DNA of 64,000 nucleotides from assembly GCA_958510875.1 (NCBI GenBank), contig OY294071.1:38280042-38344041 (forward strand), written 5' to 3'. The stretch comes from Endomychus coccineus. Its lineage: Eukaryota; Arthropoda; Insecta; Coleoptera; Endomychidae. A program made the translations under genes and the position numbers. Under the pieces are notes generated by a model that ran no database searches, was not told where the DNA came from, and saw nothing but the letters and a program-made list of their open reading frames with translations. Below, one piece after another: positions 32,215 through 43,188 of the stretch. Position 1 is the stretch's first letter; the number at the start of each line of letters is the position of its first letter.

Positions 32215-32557
32215 GGTTTCCCTAGGTGAACAGTGACAACACGTCTGTCAGTTCCAGACAGTTGGCCACCTGGCGGCTGTAGGTCCAACACTATCCCCGT
32301 TGCTTCTTTAAAGTGCATGGGAACTTTGAATCAATGCATTGTATTTTGAATGATTCCATCAGTGGAACATCTATCTTCTGGTAAATGGCGTTTGGAACAC
32401 TTGTATTTCTTTGTATTTGTATTTTCAAATGGGGTTTTTCCATACCTCTGACGAAGATGGTAGAATAGTGACATGACATGACAATGATGAGCTTATGAAA
32501 GACCGAAACAGCTGCCTGGAACTGACAGACCTGTTGCCACTGTTCAATCTAGAAACC
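32215..32557. mobile_element. 343-bp MITE with TTAA flanks
   Basis: Ends GGTTTCCCTAGGTGAACAGT and ACTGTTCAATCTAGAAACC; about 42 bp of TIR including CTGTCAGTTCCAG. TTAA on both sides suggests a piggyBac-type target. No ORF. Confidence 0.6.
32448..32509 (+). ncRNA. weak hammerhead-like core inside the MITE
   Basis: CTGACGA ... GACCGAAACAGCTG. The boxes fit, but stem II would enclose about 50 bases and is not convincing. Confidence 0.2.
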
Positions 32558-33248
32558 TTAACTCTATCTATTGACTGCTAACACGAAAATGTGTTTGTTA
32601 TTCATGCAATACATTTTTACATTTGAATTTTTCAACGTTTCGTATCAGATCAGTAAAAGTTAATTTGATTCAGGGGTTTCATTGTAACAATCACAGGAAT
32701 TTCTGTATCAACTAACATTCAAGAACAATAAAATCTAGGACTGTAGTTGTAGCGAATTTGAAACTTAGAACATCTTGGAAGTTTTCAATAAAAATCGATC
32801 AAATACCGGCAACTTGTTTTGAACGTCATGTTGTTTGTAGAGAAAGTCATGATCACGAACTGAAATTTTAAGCTATATAATTAGAACCACGACTCCATTT
32901 TACTTTATCATTCCAGCAATTGAGTAACTTCATTTAGAAATGGAATCTTCAATAAATCAAATTCTGCATGCTTTCTTATCGTATTCATTCATCTACACGT
33001 TACCGACGAAACACGATTCGAAATATCAACTGTTTCATGATACTGAACCCCAGAAAACATTGCTTATAGAGATATTATTCCAAGTTAAGATTTAACTGTA
33101 TGACCATCTCTAGCAATGTAACTATAAATATGTAGAGTACGGTTCTCAAAGGTTTCTCTTGTCTTTATTTTTCAACGCTCTGAAACAATTTTGTTTTTGT
33201 TGTATATATTTCAATTTGAAATATTTTATCAGGAATGATGAATTTACA
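32558..33248. other. no gene seen
   Basis: AT-rich DNA up to the hAT target site; nothing recognised. Confidence 0.4.
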
Positions 33249-36204
33249 CAGTGGCGTAGTAAGACCTTTGTGAGCCGGTGTTCCACTGGGATTAAGGGGC
33301 CCCTCCTTACTCCTTGTATTATTTAAAATTTTAATGTTCTTTTGGCTTTTAGTTTCAAATATCATTTGAATTTTTCTAATTTATGTCTGTGCCTTATTCG
33401 AAAAAAAATTTCAAATAAAAGTGGTTTTATTTTTATGATAATCAAAATTAATTAAAATGATTTTTTGTTAAAATGCAATCTGTATTTTCAAAATTAATAA
33501 ATTGAAATGAAATGTCTAAAGAAACAACTTGCCAGGACATATATATGTATGTACCTAATAATTATAATTTCTGTTTTCCATGATCTAATTGTCTTTTCGC
33601 TAGATTTAGAAATAGGAAGTCGCAATTTGTTCAATGTATTAATTCTTTTTTTAAATGTAAAAAACGAAATGCAATAGACACGTTGAATGTTGGCTTAACT
33701 ATACAATACGTGGCTGTCGCGTATTGTGTCGCGTCGCCACATAAGTCTGAACAAGTCTGAATTGTCCGTAGACAACGGTCTTTTACTTGATTTCATTTAT
33801 TTCAACTCTTACCCTGATTGCGAACGGTTCCTAAAGACACACATCATCAGTTTGTATAGTACATACTTATGAGGATAAATATGCCGAATCATCAGAGCGT
33901 CGCGGCGAAAAGAAAGAAAAAAGAAGAAGCGAAAAAGGGAGTAAATAAATTGCCTAAACTATATAGCTTTTTTAAACAATCGACGGCAGAATCGACTCCT
34001 CCAGTTCCTTCTAATAGCGTATGATTAAATTTGGAAGCAGAAGATGACACAGAATCTGAACAAGTGCCAGAGAGTGACGAAGTGGAAACAAAATCATCAG
34101 AACGAGTTGTAGAAAATGTTGATCTAAATCATAGTGCGATAAAGTATGCAAGGTGATGTCTATTTATCAGACAAATTTAATTTTTTCTGATCCATTAACA
34201 AATGAAAATAAGCGGCTTATAATTGAAAATGGTCCCTGTCAACCAATGGGTCCTTTTCAAAAAAATGAAGAAGGTCGTTCTTTTAACATTAACGTTATTA
34301 TAAGAAAAGTACTGAAACGGGGATGACCATTTCGAGAAATTGGTTATTTTGTTCAATAAAATTAAATGTTTCTTATTGTGAACCGTGTTGGTTATTTAAT
34401 AAAAATTTCAAAAATGAGTCATGGCTTACCGGCTTTAGCGATTGGCGTCATCTTTCGCAAAGCATAGTGAGACACGAAACTTCAGCTGCTCATTTTCAAT
34501 CGTGTCAAACAATGGTTTTGTAGAAGCGAAATGATTCCATAGATAAAGAAGAAACCACACAGAAAAACATAAGTATGTGGGTAAAAATTTTAGATAGAAT
34601 AATTGTTGTAACTTTAAATTTGGCAACGAGTAATTTAGCATTTAGAGAACATTTTTTTCTTTAAACGCTGAAGTTACTTCAGGAAATTTCTTAAATAATA
34701 TTAAACTTAGCAAAATATGACCCAATTTTAAATAATTTAATTAGTGATGAGTCACAAAATAAATTACCTAAGCCCGCAAATACAAAATGAAATAATTTAG
34801 TTATTGGGTAATGAAGTAAAAAAAATATTATTAAGGATATTAAAAATCCTCCATTTTTTTCTGTCATAATCTATAGCACTCAAGATATAAGTAAAGTTGA
34901 CCAGTTAGCTGTCCTAATTCGCTATGTTCAAATAAATGAAAATGCTGGATCCAAATACACGAATCATTTATCGAATTTATAAAAATAGAAGACCAAAAAA
35001 CCGACACTTTGCAAAATGTTTTAATAAAATTTGTTGAGGAAAATGAACTTGCTATTTCAAAGTTGCGGGGACAAGCTTACGATGGCGCATCAAATATCAA
35101 AGGTGCTTATAATGGACTTCAAAAAAGAATTCTAAATGTTGCACCAAATGCATTATATATTCACTGTTACGCTCATAATTTAAATTTGGTGCTTAATGAT
35201 GCAGTGTCTAATGTTATAGAAGAAGAATTTTGTGGAAAATGTTTATACATTCTTCACTAATAGTATTGAAAGGTGGGCTTTATTAATATCTAAGACAGAA
35301 AGTAAAAAATGAACACTGAAAAGATCAAATCCAACTCGCTGGTCTTCTAGAAACGATGCTTTGTTTGCTCTTAAATTAAATTTTTGTGATATTATTCGGA
35401 CACTAACAGAAATAATACTTACTAGCAATAACATAAGTGGAAAGAATGATGCAATAAATTAAAAAAAGAAAATGGAACGATCTTAAACGGTATTCCACAT
35501 TGTCATGCAAAGCGAACTATTAACATCAATTAATGCAGCTTCTAAATTATTGCAAACTAAAAATTTTGATTTGCAAAAAGCATTAATTATTTTAAATACA
35601 GCATATGACAATGTGGTTACCCTCGGAAACAATTTTTTAAATTGTAAAACTAATTCTGAGCCAATATTTGAAAATAGACGCGTTCGAAAAATAAGAACAC
35701 AGTTTGATGAACTTTGTGAAGATTTTCGATTTAACAGTTCAGAAGATAATTTTAGGATAAACGTTGTTAACGCTACGTTAGATATTATAATTGCACAATT
35801 AAAAGATAGATTTTCAAGTTTTACGGAAATAAATAAATTATTTGGAGTAATTTTTCCAAAAAATTCGAAACAATTATCTGATTATGAAATAATTGATTTA
35901 TACCAACCTTTACTAGACAAATATACTGACGATTTAACCGCAGATTTTAAGGCACAGATATGATCTTCTAGGAAAACCTTTAAAAATTAATTAATTAATT
36001 TACATAATAAATGTATTTATCCTATGAATGGTATTTTTTTCCTCTTCTTTGTCCTTTATTTATTACAAAAAAATTAAAATAAACAAATAAAAATGGTAAG
36101 TATTAATGACAATAAGGCCCCATTGGCACTTTGGCTCGTGGGCCCCTCTAGCTCATGGGCCCGTGTGCATCGCACTCCTTGCACCCCCGGTTGATACGCC
36201 CATG
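33249..36204 (+). mobile_element. hAT transposon (ZMYM/DUF4371 type), copy 1
   Basis: Left end CAGTGGCGTAGTAAGACC, right end GATACGCCCATG; target duplication AATTTACA/GATTTACA (7 of 8). About 2956 bp. Compared with copy 2 (49,427-53,361) it keeps the middle of the transposase but lacks the C-terminal dimerisation part: the sequence jumps after TTTAGGAAA(A/G)CC to TTAATTAATTAATTTA. Confidence 0.9.
33881..35963 (+). pseudogene. hAT transposase, broken, C-terminus deleted
   Basis: ATG 33,881 opens MPNHQS then a KRKKKEEAKK basic stretch and, after stops, the acidic EDDTESEQVPESDEVETKS linker. A TTF-type zinc-finger region is visible at 34,323-34,520 (WLFCSIKLNVSYCEPCWLF, RHETSAAHFQSC). The hAT core follows: KLRGQAYDGASNIKGAYNGL and LYIHCYAHNLNLVLNDAV at about 35,055-35,210, then 152 residues (35,505-35,963) with FELC-like DELCEDFRF and SDYEIIDLYQPLL. 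The C-terminal dimerisation motif (AERTFSKLK in copy 2) is absent. Several stops; not functional. Confidence 0.85.
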
Positions 36205-36913
36205 GATTTACATATTCAAGCGAGTCTTTACTATAAAAATTTTAACTGCAGTTCTTTACTAATACGGTCATAAAATTGAATTCGTATATGGTAACAAACC
36301 GTAATTATGAATTTAAGGGAAAAGCCAAATCAACCTTGTGTAGAAAAAGTAAATATGTAGATCTATCTACTTTGAAATGAGAAAATCACAGCGCAGAAAA
36401 CGTATGAATTACCAAATATTGTTTATTGCTAAACTTAGCAACCAAGAACCAAATATCCAATGAAATCGAATTTTGTTCACGTATAATGTTTTTCGGCCTT
36501 GAAGCACCTACTCATACTTATCCGACATAATTGATAGAAAGCCTATATATGATATCACTTCATTATCGTGTTAAATAATTTGAGAATAGTTTTGATCAAA
36601 ACATAGGTACCTACCTATCTAGTAGTTTAGGAATACAATATTTTAAAATTTTCTCACTTATCGAACCTTAAGACCTTAAGTATTAACATTTGTTAAAATG
36701 TATTGAATTTCCGAATATAAATTACTACAGCCATGTACATAGTTTCACTTAAGCAAGCAACTTCATAGCAATTTATTCGACCTTTACTATGCCTCCATGC
36801 TCTCAGGTTAGTTGGGGTGTCCAGTTTGACATTTAAGATATCTAAAAAGTTCAAACCTATAACTCGGTATTTGTCATGTAAATATCAAGTCATACTTACG
36901 TTTTATTTGCAAT
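36205..36913. other. no gene seen
   Basis: AT-rich DNA between the hAT element and PLE 3; nothing recognised. Confidence 0.4.
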
Positions 36914-37300
36914 ATGAATATAACTACTTCTTTCAAAAGTACAAACACACTAGGTCAACATTTGAAAAATAATGAAGATAAGTCAGAAAAAGGAGTGAAA
37001 TTTGTAGTCTATAAGTTAAATTGTGGATTTTGCCGAAGCTTTTATGTAGGTCAAAGTGCTTCTTCTTCTTTCTCTAGTAGAGTGTGTGAACATTTTAGGA
37101 ATTATAGGAATAACAAACTTGACTGCCATTATGCCAAACATTTGTTAGAGACAGGCCACCAATTTGATAAAAATTTTTATATCTTACATGTTGTAAATAA
37201 AGGTAGACTTTTAGTCTTAGAATTTTCAGAACTCAATAAATATAAGCACAGTAATCTTTTACTCAATAAACAGGTAGATTTTTCAGACTCCGCTTCTTAA
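36914..37300 (+). CDS. PLE 3 GIY-YIG endonuclease, N-truncated
   Basis: 128-residue open frame. VVYKLNCGFCRSFYVGQSAS (about residues 31-50) is the domain core with CxxC and YVGQ in place of YIGQ, then RVCEHFRNYRNN, AKHLLETGHQF and LLVLEFSELNKYK, ending SDSAS. The RT is missing, so this copy cannot move by itself. The frame is intact, which points to a young or short-lived copy. The true start is upstream in a full PLE. Confidence 0.8.
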   Translation: MNITTSFKSTNTLGQHLKNNEDKSEKGVKFVVYKLNCGFCRSFYVGQSASSSFSSRVCEHFRNYRNNKLDCHYAKHLLETGHQFDKNFYILHVVNKGRLLVLEFSELNKYKHSNLLLNKQVDFSDSAS

Positions 37301-37437
37301 TCTCTTCCTACATAAATAACCTATCCCAAACTAATTATTCGATTTTAATCCTTTAGTGTAATCCTTAAATTAACCGTAAACAATCTAAATTCTTCATCAT
37401 TAAGTCAGCCCCCTTTAGTTTTAGTACCATTGTTCAC

Positions 37438-37463
37438 CTGAAGATTGTACTGTGTAGCGAAAC
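37438..37463 (+). ncRNA. hammerhead-like core, PLE 3
   Basis: CTGAAGA ... GAAAC with an imperfect stem II (TTGTA/TGTAGC). The second tail copy has GTGTGGCGAAAC but has lost the CUGANGA box. Confidence 0.4.
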
Positions 37464-37630
37464 ATGTCGTGTTTTCTATTAGTTTTATAATAAAAATTTA
37501 CTTTCGAATCTGCAGTGTAATATTCAGTGTAGTGTTCAGTTGTAATACTATTATATTTTATTAAGCAAGTACTGTGTGGCGAAACATGTTTTCTTTCATT
37601 TTTATAATAAAAGTTTATTTTGAAATTTTT

Positions 37631-38861
37631 CTACCGTGTATTCAAAGTAGTGAAGAAACGTTATGCACTAACAATAAAAGAAAACAAAAAATGTTAATTT
37701 TGAGATGCATCTAAAGATTTCATGGAAGGGTAACATTCTTTAACAACATTTTTCCTGCTATCCGAAATATCTGATCATTCAGCCGGTTATAGTCACGTTG
37801 TCGTTATATGCTAAACCTAAACAAAATGAAGAATGTTCCACATGTCAACCATTCTGAACGAGGTAAAACTCTTCACTCGTCATTGTAATTGTCACTGTTG
37901 TAAATTACACTTACACAGGTTAGTGGTAATTAAAATAAAAGAGTAATTCGCGATTTATGATGCACCCCTTTTCCTTGTTGAGACGAGCAAACCTATTGAA
38001 GACTACGGATCGTTCAAATTGTTAGTTTAATGTTCTGGATGAATTAATAGAATTGTTCGTTTATTCAATTATCATTGTCTTGCAGAAAATGAACTTCCCT
38101 GAGGAAAATTTGAAAAAATCGTGATTACATTTATTGATCTTTGATATATTCACTTAACATGATTGGTCGCACAGCAATATCGTCAAAAGTATTTCTAACA
38201 CTGACGATATTGCTGTGTTGTTATGCATCGAAACATACTAAGGAAATATATCAAAGATTAATGAATGTAATCTCGTTTTTGTTTTTTTTTACCTTTCTTC
38301 AGTGATATCATGGATTTACATAGCGTCGAAGTCAACTGCAAATTTTCATTTGTACACTGTGTGCTCTCTTTTATCTTAAGTTTCTAAATTTTATCGTTTT
38401 ATAAAATTCACGGTCTATAGTTTTCGAAATCTTTTATTTGAATCATGACGAAAAGTAGATAGTATACCTATATCATGCTCGGTTTGAAATGATGATGAAG
38501 GCAAAGAAAACTTTTCGTCTATATTTCCTCGACTACAAAGAGTAGTTTGTATTATTTGAAAACGGTGGGGTAGTTCCAAATCTAGAAACGTCTTTGTTAT
38601 TAATATACATGATGAAAAACCAAGTAATAAGTGTTTTAATTAATCATATTAAATTATCAAACTAAATTAAATAAAGGTTTGTTAAATCACTAATCACACC
38701 ACATCAAAGAAGTCATAAAAGTACAAATAACGAGCGTTTGATAACATGACTATGCAGACTTGTGAACATGAATATGTAAATTTTCAAGGGTTATTTGAGG
38801 TACTAGCTCTTCCGCCATTCAAAGAGAAAATAATTGACCTGCGAAAACGTAAATGAGAATG

Positions 38862-38862
<1 letters not shown>
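37631..38862. other. no gene; one PLE-tail-like hairpin
   Basis: CACAGCAATATCGT (38,170-38,183) is inverted at 38,204-38,217, followed by GCATCGAAACATAC. CTGACGA ... GAAAC at 38,201-38,234 hints at a decayed hammerhead. Otherwise nothing recognised. Confidence 0.35.

Positions 38863-38947
<85 letters not shown>
38863..38947 (+). repeat. (GA)n microsatellite, about 85 bp
   Basis: Uninterrupted GA dinucleotides. The long RE or SL frames across it are artefacts of the repeat. Confidence 0.98.
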
Positions 38948-38949
<2 letters not shown>

Positions 38950-39953
38950 AGGGAGAGACAAAGAAAGAAATCCAACAATAGTACAAACAACAGACATATT
39001 TGCATTTTTTGGAACAAAATATTCTTCACAAATTTTTTTAAAAACTTTATAAAGTTAGAGAATACCTGCTCAATGCTAACATAATGAAGAAGTAACATTA
39101 TCGACGCCACTTCAAATGAGTGGTAATTTTTGTCATTGAGAATCTTGGGTACAAAATTCTTTGTTATCCTTGAATAAAAACACTTGAATAAACCACCATC
39201 TGGCACTAAAGCAGTAGTCAAAGTATAAGTACGTAGTATCAAATATTCACAGTTAGGGGGCATATTTTTGAATATTCGACTGACTTAATAACAAAACTCT
39301 AAGTAAATATATACAGCCGAAATTAATAAACAATTTCAATCAAAATAACACAATATGTGGAACTTGAGTGCACGTGAAAACGGTATAAGAGGGTTCTTAG
39401 TTGAGGGAACGAATATGACAATAACTCAGTAATTTTATTGAATAATAAATCTGCTAAGCATAGATTTGAAATATGGAACACAAATGAATATAATTTTTGT
39501 TTCCTTCGAGTTTGAATTATAAAGTAACGCTATAAATATCAACAATCAAAGATGAGATTTTAAATACATAATCTGAAGAATCGTGTGGACCAAGCTTGTG
39601 GCATCTAGTATTCGTGAGTAGGGAATGATTCATAAATTTGAGATTAACATGAATTATGGTCAGGTATTCCACGATATTTCTCTTGTAAAGAAACTCTCTC
39701 GAACATTATTGGATGTAATGCTACCTAATACTAATATTTGAAAACATTTCGTATAGGTATACAGCGTAGCCAGGTGAACATATGTGGAATATCAGCTTTC
39801 CAAATTTAACTTTTTTTGTATCCACTGGTAACTATTGGATTCAATAGCTTTTGGTTATACATTTTATTGAATATGCCGGTTTCCTTAAATTTTTGCATCA
39901 TTAATAAAAACAGACGGCTAATTTAAAAGAAATCATTGGCTAACGCACCTTGA
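38948..39953. other. no gene seen
   Basis: AT-rich DNA; nothing recognised. Confidence 0.4.
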
Positions 39954-40095
39954 CACTATAAATAAGAAACAATTACCCTTATCCAGTAAAAATAGTGTTA
40001 AAGTATTGAGGGCCTTTCAGGCTACCAAGTAATCTTCATCCGAGTTTACTTTAACAGTATTTATGGATAAGAGTGATTCCTTCTTATTTATAGTG
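39954..40095. mobile_element. 142-bp foldback with PLE-like loop
   Basis: Arms CACTATAAATAAGAA...CCCTTATCC and GGATAAGAGTGATTCCTTC...TATAGTG enclose a loop whose minus strand reads GATGAAGAT...GCCTGAAAGG, a decayed hammerhead core. The 25,477 hairpin is the same element with the loop lost. 55,760-55,840 carries a related tail. Confidence 0.6.
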
Positions 40096-40964
40096 TTATA
40101 GTGTATCCACAGTGTGAACTCTCTTTTACTTTATTACATGCCTTGAGTCTGGAAATTATTATTCTGAGTAGTATCCTCTGAAATTATTAGCTCTTCAATA
40201 AATAAAATTACATGTGCTCAAAAAACTGAAATTGATATTTCAACAGTTCTACACGTAACCTAAAGAAAGTATTTGTAGTAAATAAATATCAATATTTTTC
40301 TTATTTGTCCACAAAACATTTTAGATTATGAATTTGTTTCCCGTCTATCAATCTCTTGAGGAAACAATTACTCCAAAATGAGAGTATGTAGAAGAGTTTT
40401 GCCGGTCATCTAGAAAACCTTACTCTCCATTAAATTCAGTAAAGCAGTAAGTTATTCCTTCTACATTGAATGTAAAATAGAATAGAATCAGCCATTAGGT
40501 GATGAAAAACATTATAAACTTAAATAGTTATTAGAAGTTTGATTTTTACTAATTTAATAATTAACTGTAACTAGTTTCGCTAACACCGTAGCTTCTTTAA
40601 ACAAATATTGCAAAATACAAGAAGTATAAAAGTTTTAATAGTTATTTCATTCATGAATGTAAAGTGTTTGTTATGGATCGCATAGTTCGATTTTGTCACA
40701 AAAACCACTTTGAGGACATATTCTATACCTCATAAATCTGGTTCGAAAGTAGATACTTGGGCGTTATATTTTTTGGTTTCAGTCGTATACAGACTTTGTT
40801 GACATGAATTCGTATATTATAAGAAAATTGCTAAGCAGTGGATTCTTGATACATATACATATACTTAAAACATTAATGTGTTACAGTTTCGATTATTCGT
40901 GTTTCTGTTCGTTTCGGCGACGTGGGCATTTTTAATTGAAATTGGTGTCGTATGGACATCTTGG
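40096..40964. other. no gene seen
   Basis: AT-rich DNA; nothing recognised. Confidence 0.4.
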
Positions 40965-41105
40965 ATAGTAGACTTCCGCGAACAGCTAATCTTGAAAAAT
41001 CTTGTCTTCCGGATGGATTCCGCGTCACAATAGCTCGACTTGATGCCGACGTTTCGCCAACCATTACAGGTGGCATCTTCAGGGCAGGCTTGAGGCTTGA
41101 ACTGT
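40965..41105 (-). mobile_element. PLE-type 3' tail, second copy
   Basis: Same 140-bp unit as 24,827-24,975, with a better-kept core. Confidence 0.7.
41051..41082 (-). ncRNA. hammerhead-like core
   Basis: Minus strand CTGAAGA, stem II GCCACC/GGTTGGC, GAAAC; all boxes fit. Confidence 0.6.
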
Positions 41106-41319
41106 CGACTTTGTGCTGATATAATTAGTTTCAAGTAATCCCGTTTTTTAATTTTCAAGCGAATGAAATAATTAGTTTAAATTATGTTTTAACAAGACTT
41201 TGAAACATCCTTCTTGTCAAATAATGATTGACAGGGTTATTACTATAAATTACAAAGTATTAGTACTCAACAAGTTGTGAGGAAGTAATAACAAATAATC
41301 TTTTTTCCTTTATCCGACA

Positions 41320-42095
41320 ATGCCTCAGACGTATAGTCATAGGGAATATTTCGACATGATATTTGTGTATGGTTAATTGCAATGGTAACACAATCCACGC
41401 AGTGGACGAATCTCAACGTTGATTTTCAAATCGAGTCCTCAACAGACAACCGCAAAAAATGTTTCAAGAGAGTTGAATGTTGTAGAGGTTGAAGAAAGTA
41501 TTCTTCATATTGTTGAAGAAAACCCAAGTGAAAGTACTAGAAACATTGCAAACTTCAAATACCATCACACAAAGCCGTTTGGCAGACAGAAATTGTTTAA
41601 ATCCATTTCATTTGCAACCAGTTCAACAGTTTCACAATAGTGATTATATCCTAAGAATAGATTTTTATGTATGGCAGTTTACCCGTTATGGAATTAATAA
41701 TTTTCACAATGAACATCGTTCGTCAGAAGAAAATCCTCACACCACTTTGGAGCGAAATTTTCAACATTGATTTAGCATTAACGTATGTTGCGGTTATGCT
41801 TGGTGATTAACCTTTATATCTTATTGTATTGAATTAGCGTCTTACTGGAGATGACTATTTTTAGTTTTTGCGAGAAACCCATTATTATTTTGGATGACGT
41901 TCTCTTAGATATAAGACCACGTCTGTATTTACAACATGATGGTGTCCTCCGCACTTTAGCCTTCGACTGCGAAATTTCTTAAATATTTGTTTTCCTCATC
42001 GTTCGATTGGCAGAGGTGGTCCCCAAAAGAGGCCACCAAGGTCACCTGACCTTAGGTCATTTGATTATTGCCTCTATAGCTGGATGAAATCATAT
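41320..42095 (+). pseudogene. mariner transposase remnant 4 (DUF4817 type)
   Basis: ATG 41,320 gives MPQTYSHREYFDMIFVYG then a stop, with CNGNATQ-like sequence across a shift. Then VEVEESILHIVEENPSESTR (HTH region), INNFHNEHRSSEENPHTTLE, FSINV, and a degraded second-Asp block QHDGV near 41,935 with HRSIGRGGPQKRPPRSPDL near 42,000. The region between the HTH and the first Asp is deleted. TIRs were not found. Heavily decayed. Confidence 0.7.
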
Positions 42096-42396
42096 AAGTA
42101 CACTACTAAAAGAAAACATAAATTCATTTAGGCACTGTATAATGAAAACAAATTACTCTATCTACTTGATGTCCGCTATAGTTGGGTAATACTAATAATT
42201 ATAATAAATATTCAAATGTGCATTCCAAAATTTTTAAGTCAGGGATTGAACCTGAAATCGATTTTAGATCCACATAACATAGACTTTATTATATCCGTAA
42301 GAATAAAGATTCTTGACCCAGTATGAATTATATCTAAAAAATTCTTGGGAAATAGGTCACAATAACACTGTTTTAAAATTTTTTGTCTTTACGTAC

Positions 42397-42421
42397 GTTT
42401 CGGTCTCACGACCATCATCAG
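42397..42421 (-). ncRNA. hammerhead core, PLE 4, well preserved
   Basis: Minus strand CTGATGA, stem II GGTC-GTGA-GACC with a GNRA-type loop, GAAACGTACGT. The best core in the window, and repeated at 63,679. Confidence 0.75.
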
Positions 42422-42820
42422 AAGACTCACTATGTAAAAAAAAGGGGGTTTATTAAAACTAACTATATCACAAGCGTCCAAATCGCACAAATTTAATTTC
42501 AGTCAAAAGAGGCCTTGCCGTCGAAACGAACCGAGCCACGAACAATCGAAATTGTATCGTCAATATTAAAGTATAAAAAAAAAAAATTTTTTTAGTAAGA
42601 ATCCGCTATCCAGTAATATTCTCAAAATGTATAAGTTCATGTTGGTATTCTCATATCAACTGAGAACGAAGTTATTTGTCGAGTACCTACCCTCGACCCA
42701 GATGTGTAATTTATGAGATACTTAGAAATGTTCAGACCTGTACTGGAATATTACTACAATGCATTCTTCCTAAAAACATTTTCAACAATTATAAAGACGT
42801 ATGTAGGAATTTGCAAGAGA

Positions 42821-43150
42821 TTATTTAATCAAATTAGTATAAATATGACTTAGATTTTGTGTGTCAGCCCTATGGTTTACAGACTTGGAATCCCGTTTTA
42901 TGTGAATCATCTCCAGGATAGATCTTTTATAATAATTGATTTCCTTGGTTAAGATATTAACATTTTTGTAATCAAATTGATGGTTATAACCAAAGCAGTG
43001 CTTAGCAAGGGCGGTGGAATTTTCTAAGCTATTATTTCTTGTGCTATATTTATGGCCATACCTTCTTTTTTGTAAATATTGTTTAGAGATTCCAGTATAG
43101 GTTCCATCATAATCTAAACAATTCAATTTATATACTGTGTGGGTTTGTTT
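42821..43150 (-). CDS. PLE 4 GIY-YIG-like endonuclease, variant core
   Basis: The frame reads VYKLNCLDYDGTYTGISKQY, then KRRYGHKY, STALAKHCFGYNHQFDY, ILEMIHIKRDSKSVNHR, ending YTNLIK. The usual CxxC and YIGQT are replaced by C-x2-Y and YTGIS, the form seen in one of the PLE branches. The frame is open from the right edge to its stop. The RT is missing because a hAT element occupies the upstream side. Confidence 0.75.
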   Translation of the reverse strand, partial: KQTHTVYKLNCLDYDGTYTGISKQYLQKRRYGHKYSTRNNSLENSTALAKHCFGYNHQFDYKNVNILTKEINYYKRSILEMIHIKRDSKSVNHRADTQNLSHIYTNLIK

Positions 43151-43188
43151 ATCTTTAGGTATTACAGGTTTTAGATTTGTATTACCAG

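Larger units (their letters stand above)
36900..37630 (+). mobile_element. Penelope-like element 3, endonuclease and repeated tail
   Basis: Endonuclease frame, then a hammerhead-like core at 37,438, then a second, partial copy of the tail (TACTGTGTGGCGAAACATGT near 37,570, and TTTTATAATAAAA(A/G)TTTA in both), about 125 bp apart. Tandem tails of this sort are a known PLE trait. Confidence 0.8.
42330..43188 (-). mobile_element. Penelope-like element 4, 3' part
   Basis: Minus-strand endonuclease (43,150-42,821), then about 480 bp of tail with a well-formed hammerhead core. The tail (42,330-42,670) recurs at 63,620-63,930. The element is cut on the right by the hAT element at 43,189. Confidence 0.8.

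Noticed and set aside
38784..39263. Long Ser/Leu- and Arg/Glu-rich frames on both strands
   Set aside because: They are produced by the (GA)n microsatellite at 38,863-38,947 and show no conserved sequence outside it.
40010..40046. Hammerhead core in the 39,954 foldback
   Set aside because: ATGAAGA and CTGAAAG break both core boxes; listed only as a decayed loop.
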